DNA of 64,000 nt, taken from assembly GCA_050251195.1 (NCBI GenBank), contig JBFWNG010000016.1, forward strand, positions 1 through 64,000. Reading direction: 5' to 3'. Origin of the DNA: JBFWNG01 sp050251195 (GTDB lineage: Bacteria; Bdellovibrionota_B; Oligoflexia; Oligoflexales; Oligoflexaceae). The notes under the pieces are model-generated. The model saw nothing but the letters and a program-made list of their open reading frames with translations, made no database searches and was not told where the DNA came from. Shown in pieces: positions 62,092-64,000 of this stretch. The position numbers were made by a program, and so were the translations under genes. Positions within the stretch are counted from its first letter, which is position 1. Each line of letters starts with the position of its first letter.

Positions 62092-62868
62092 ATGGATATT
62101 CTTGAACATTTGAGCAAGCACCGGTCTATTCGGAAATTCGGCTCGCAACCTATCGAGCAAGACAAGATGGATCGCATTCTGCAAGCAGCAATCCGAGCAT
62201 CGTCCTCTGGCAACATGCAGGTATATTCCGTTATTGTTACCACGGACCCGAGTTTGAAGCGGGAACTTTTAGAACCACACTTCGATCAGGAAATGGTTAT
62301 GGAAGCGCCGGCACTCCTGACCTTCTGTGCGGATTTCCATCGGATGCGGGAATGGTTAAAAATCAGCGACGCACCCGAAAATTTTGACAACTTTATGAGC
62401 TTCATGATCGGCGCTATCGACGCTATATTAGCCAGCCAAAACGCTGCGCTTGCCGCAGAAGCCGAGGGCCTCGGTATTTGCTATCTAGGGAGCACACTCG
62501 CGAGCTGCGGCCACATAGGCCGAATTCTAAAGTGCCCCGATCAAGTAGTCCCCGTGGTCGGTTTTGTCATGGGTTATCCTGGCGAGAACCCTGCATTGCG
62601 GGACAGACTTCCAGTTCAAGGTATGGTTCATCGCCAAACATATAACGACTACGATCCGAAAGAAATTCGCGAAACATACAGCGACCGAGAAACCAAAGGC
62701 TGGGAAAGGTACATGACAAACCCATCCCTGCGCGCCCGGGTGGAGAGCGCCGGCGTGGCTAATCTAGCTCAGATATACACAAGGCTAAAATATACTAAGG
62801 AATCGCATATTGAATATTCGGAACATGTCCTAGACTCGTTGAAAGAAAAGGGCTTCTTCAACCACTGA
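62092..62868 (+). CDS. NfsA/Frp-type FMN nitroreductase
   Basis: 258 residues, the size of NfsA-like NADPH:FMN oxidoreductases. HRSIRKFGSQPIEQ (FMN phosphate site Arg), AAIRASSSGNMQVYSVIV, and GLGICYLGSTL with VVPVVGFVMGYPGENP (the flavin and NADPH side) match the family. It reduces nitroaromatics, quinones or flavins in the cytoplasm, often in stress defence. GGAGGACGG precedes ATG 62092. The YxxRETKGWERY loop near 230 is typical. It stands alone. Confidence 0.85.
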   Translation: MDILEHLSKHRSIRKFGSQPIEQDKMDRILQAAIRASSSGNMQVYSVIVTTDPSLKRELLEPHFDQEMVMEAPALLTFCADFHRMREWLKISDAPENFDNFMSFMIGAIDAILASQNAALAAEAEGLGICYLGSTLASCGHIGRILKCPDQVVPVVGFVMGYPGENPALRDRLPVQGMVHRQTYNDYDPKEIRETYSDRETKGWERYMTNPSLRARVESAGVANLAQIYTRLKYTKESHIEYSEHVLDSLKEKGFFNH

Positions 62869-63000
62869 TGGCCTGGCCGACTCTGACGGTTTCACCAAGC
62901 GGGTTATTAAAATCGATGACATTTTTCATACAAAGTGGTATATAAACCCGCCCTAGTTTCTATGTTTTATTGATATATACGATTTTTTAAGGTTATATAT

Positions 63001-63450
63001 ATGAAACTCCAAGGATTTTTGACTGTCACCTCCCTCTTTTTCGCGGCCACTGCGCAAGCGGGCTTTGTTTCGAGCAATGGGGAAACGGTTCTGGCGGGGA
63101 TTGTTTGCCAAATGAATTCTAAGGATGGTTCGAAGGTCCAACTTCAGGTTAAAGCAATAGAAGGATTCGGCAGCATGAGGGCTCGGCTCGTGCAATTCGA
63201 AGGAGAAGAAACCCAGGTTACTTACCTAACCGAATCAGTCGCTTGCGAAGTTTCGCGCTATCCCGATGAACCTCAAATTGAAAATCGTTGCAAGAGTGTC
63301 GATGGCGGATCGTCGGAACTTCAGGTCGTTCCGCACCGCGACAGGCTCTTTATGATGATCGAGAGCCCGCTCATTTTAGGTGGCAAAGCGTGGTATAACC
63401 TGCCCCTAAGCGACTGCGAAGTAATCGAAAATACGCTTATTCTCCCATAG
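63001..63450 (+). CDS. Small secreted protein of unknown function
   Basis: 149 residues with a signal peptide ending TAQA and a mature start GFVSSNGETVLAG, again Gly/Ser-rich as in other secreted proteins of this window. Four cysteines (IVCQM, VACEV, NRCKS, SDCEV) and beta strands suggest a compact disulfide-bonded domain. The upstream 130 bases are AT-rich and should hold the promoter. No family recognised. Confidence 0.72.
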   Translation: MKLQGFLTVTSLFFAATAQAGFVSSNGETVLAGIVCQMNSKDGSKVQLQVKAIEGFGSMRARLVQFEGEETQVTYLTESVACEVSRYPDEPQIENRCKSVDGGSSELQVVPHRDRLFMMIESPLILGGKAWYNLPLSDCEVIENTLILP

Positions 63451-63462
63451 CAAAATAAAAAG

Positions 63463-63488
63463 AAAGGGGCGCAGGCCCCCCCTTTTTT
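63463..63488 (+). terminator. Rho-independent terminator
   Basis: AAAGGGGC / GCCCCCCC with a GCAG loop, followed by TTTTTT. It lies 13 bases past the end of the small secreted protein gene. Confidence 0.7.
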
Positions 63489-63630
63489 GTTCCTTGTTGT
63501 TTATAATTTATAATATTTATCGATTATATTTTATAACTGTTTTCTATTTTTTGGAGTGGCCTGGGGTTATAGTCGCTGCCGGTCAGCAATAGAGCGGACC
63601 ACAAACAAACTCACAACAGGAGACACCATT

Positions 63631-64000
63631 ATGACAAACCTCAAGAATTTTTTTGCTGCAGCCCTTATCAGCGGAATGTCCGCTCAGGCATTTGCTTGCT
63701 CGTACTACATCGACAATCTGCAAAAACGAAACGAACTGATCGCTGCCGTCGCTAGTGAACTCAAGGTTGGCCTCGAAACTACAACCAAACTTGCGATCGA
63801 CAGCTATAAATGGTGGGAAAGCATCCCAACTCCAATGTGTCCAGACGAACTAACGTTCATTGCTAACGTAAAGGTAGAGTACATCACCATCGGCGAAACA
63901 TCAGACAAATGCGCGGCATACCTTGCTGTAACAAAAAAAGAAAACTGGAAAGAAAACTCTGACAGTTTTTCATTCGAAAAGCTTAGCGAAGTTGTGTGCA
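63631..64000 (+). CDS. Secreted protein, 3' end beyond the window
   Basis: An open frame from ATG 63631 continues past the right edge for at least 123 codons. AGGAGA lies eight bases upstream. A signal peptide ends SAQAFA, and the mature part begins CSYYIDNLQKRNELIAAVASE, with further cysteines in PTPMCPDE, DKCAAY and EVVC. The residue before the first Cys is Ala, so a lipobox (FAC) is possible, but AFAC is weak and a normal signal-peptidase cut is equally likely. No family recognised. Confidence 0.7.
   Translation, partial: MTNLKNFFAAALISGMSAQAFACSYYIDNLQKRNELIAAVASELKVGLETTTKLAIDSYKWWESIPTPMCPDELTFIANVKVEYITIGETSDKCAAYLAVTKKENWKENSDSFSFEKLSEVVC

Noticed and set aside
1..64000. tRNA, rRNA or riboswitch genes
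   Set aside because: I looked in the intergenic gaps for cloverleaf or known riboswitch cores and saw none that I could support by eye.

Overview
The window reads as chromosomal DNA of a Gram-negative bacterium, most likely a member of Bdellovibrionota (Oligoflexia-like). The placement is an inference. It rests on three regulators of the TIGR02147 family, on the very high density of secreted proteins and lipoproteins (26 frames with a lipobox, one of them broken), and on many lipoproteins with no recognisable domain. Base composition looks moderate and fairly even. No rRNA, tRNA, CRISPR array or complete mobile element was seen. The left edge holds the first codons of what looks like an IS110-type transposase, next to a broken four-helix-bundle gene.

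Layout. 0-9.3 kb: a minus-strand run of lipoproteins and one secreted protein, including a cysteine-periodic repeat protein, a peptidylarginine/agmatine-deiminase-like lipoprotein, an ADP-ribosyltransferase-like lipoprotein and a c-type cytochrome lipoprotein. 9.5-18 kb: mostly recognisable genes (Na+/H+ antiporter, YbdK-type ligase, free methionine sulfoxide reductase, cytochrome P460-like protein, iodotyrosine-deiodinase-like nitroreductase, LysR regulator, SrkA kinase). 18.3-20.1 kb: a three-gene envelope operon (FixH/YtkA-like lipoprotein, barrel-like protein, thioredoxin-like protein). 20-27 kb: the first TIGR02147 regulator with its secreted partner, then two more cytochrome-type proteins. 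27-32 kb: membrane metallophosphoesterase, membrane protein, secreted protein, DbpA-like helicase. 32-39.5 kb: two further TIGR02147 regulator/secreted-protein pairs, in which the partners are a HExxH-plus-Kelch protein and a matrixin-like protease. 39.5-47 kb: tandem small secreted paralogues, small cytochrome c, TauE/SafE permease, NERD protein, beta-propeller lipoprotein. 47-49.6 kb: a sugar-oxidation block (6-phosphogluconate dehydrogenase, sensory-rhodopsin-transducer-family protein, glucose dehydrogenase). 49.7-64 kb: serine hydrolase, PQQ-type sugar dehydrogenase, PEP/pyruvate-binding lipoprotein, trypsin-like protease, nitroreductase and more lipoproteins.

The most notable patterns are: (a) three loci where a TIGR02147 regulator overlaps or nearly abuts a secreted protein gene, two of these carrying zinc-protease motifs; (b) a five-member lipoprotein family, not recognised by me, marked by an HHN motif and shared cysteine positions; (c) an exported ADP-ribosyltransferase-like enzyme close to an exported deiminase-like enzyme, both of types that can act on arginine; and (d) a protein with cysteine at exactly every tenth residue, 19 times in a row. 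Together they suggest a cell that invests heavily in its surface and secreted hydrolytic machinery, consistent with a predatory or surface-associated life, but function is unproven for most of these genes.
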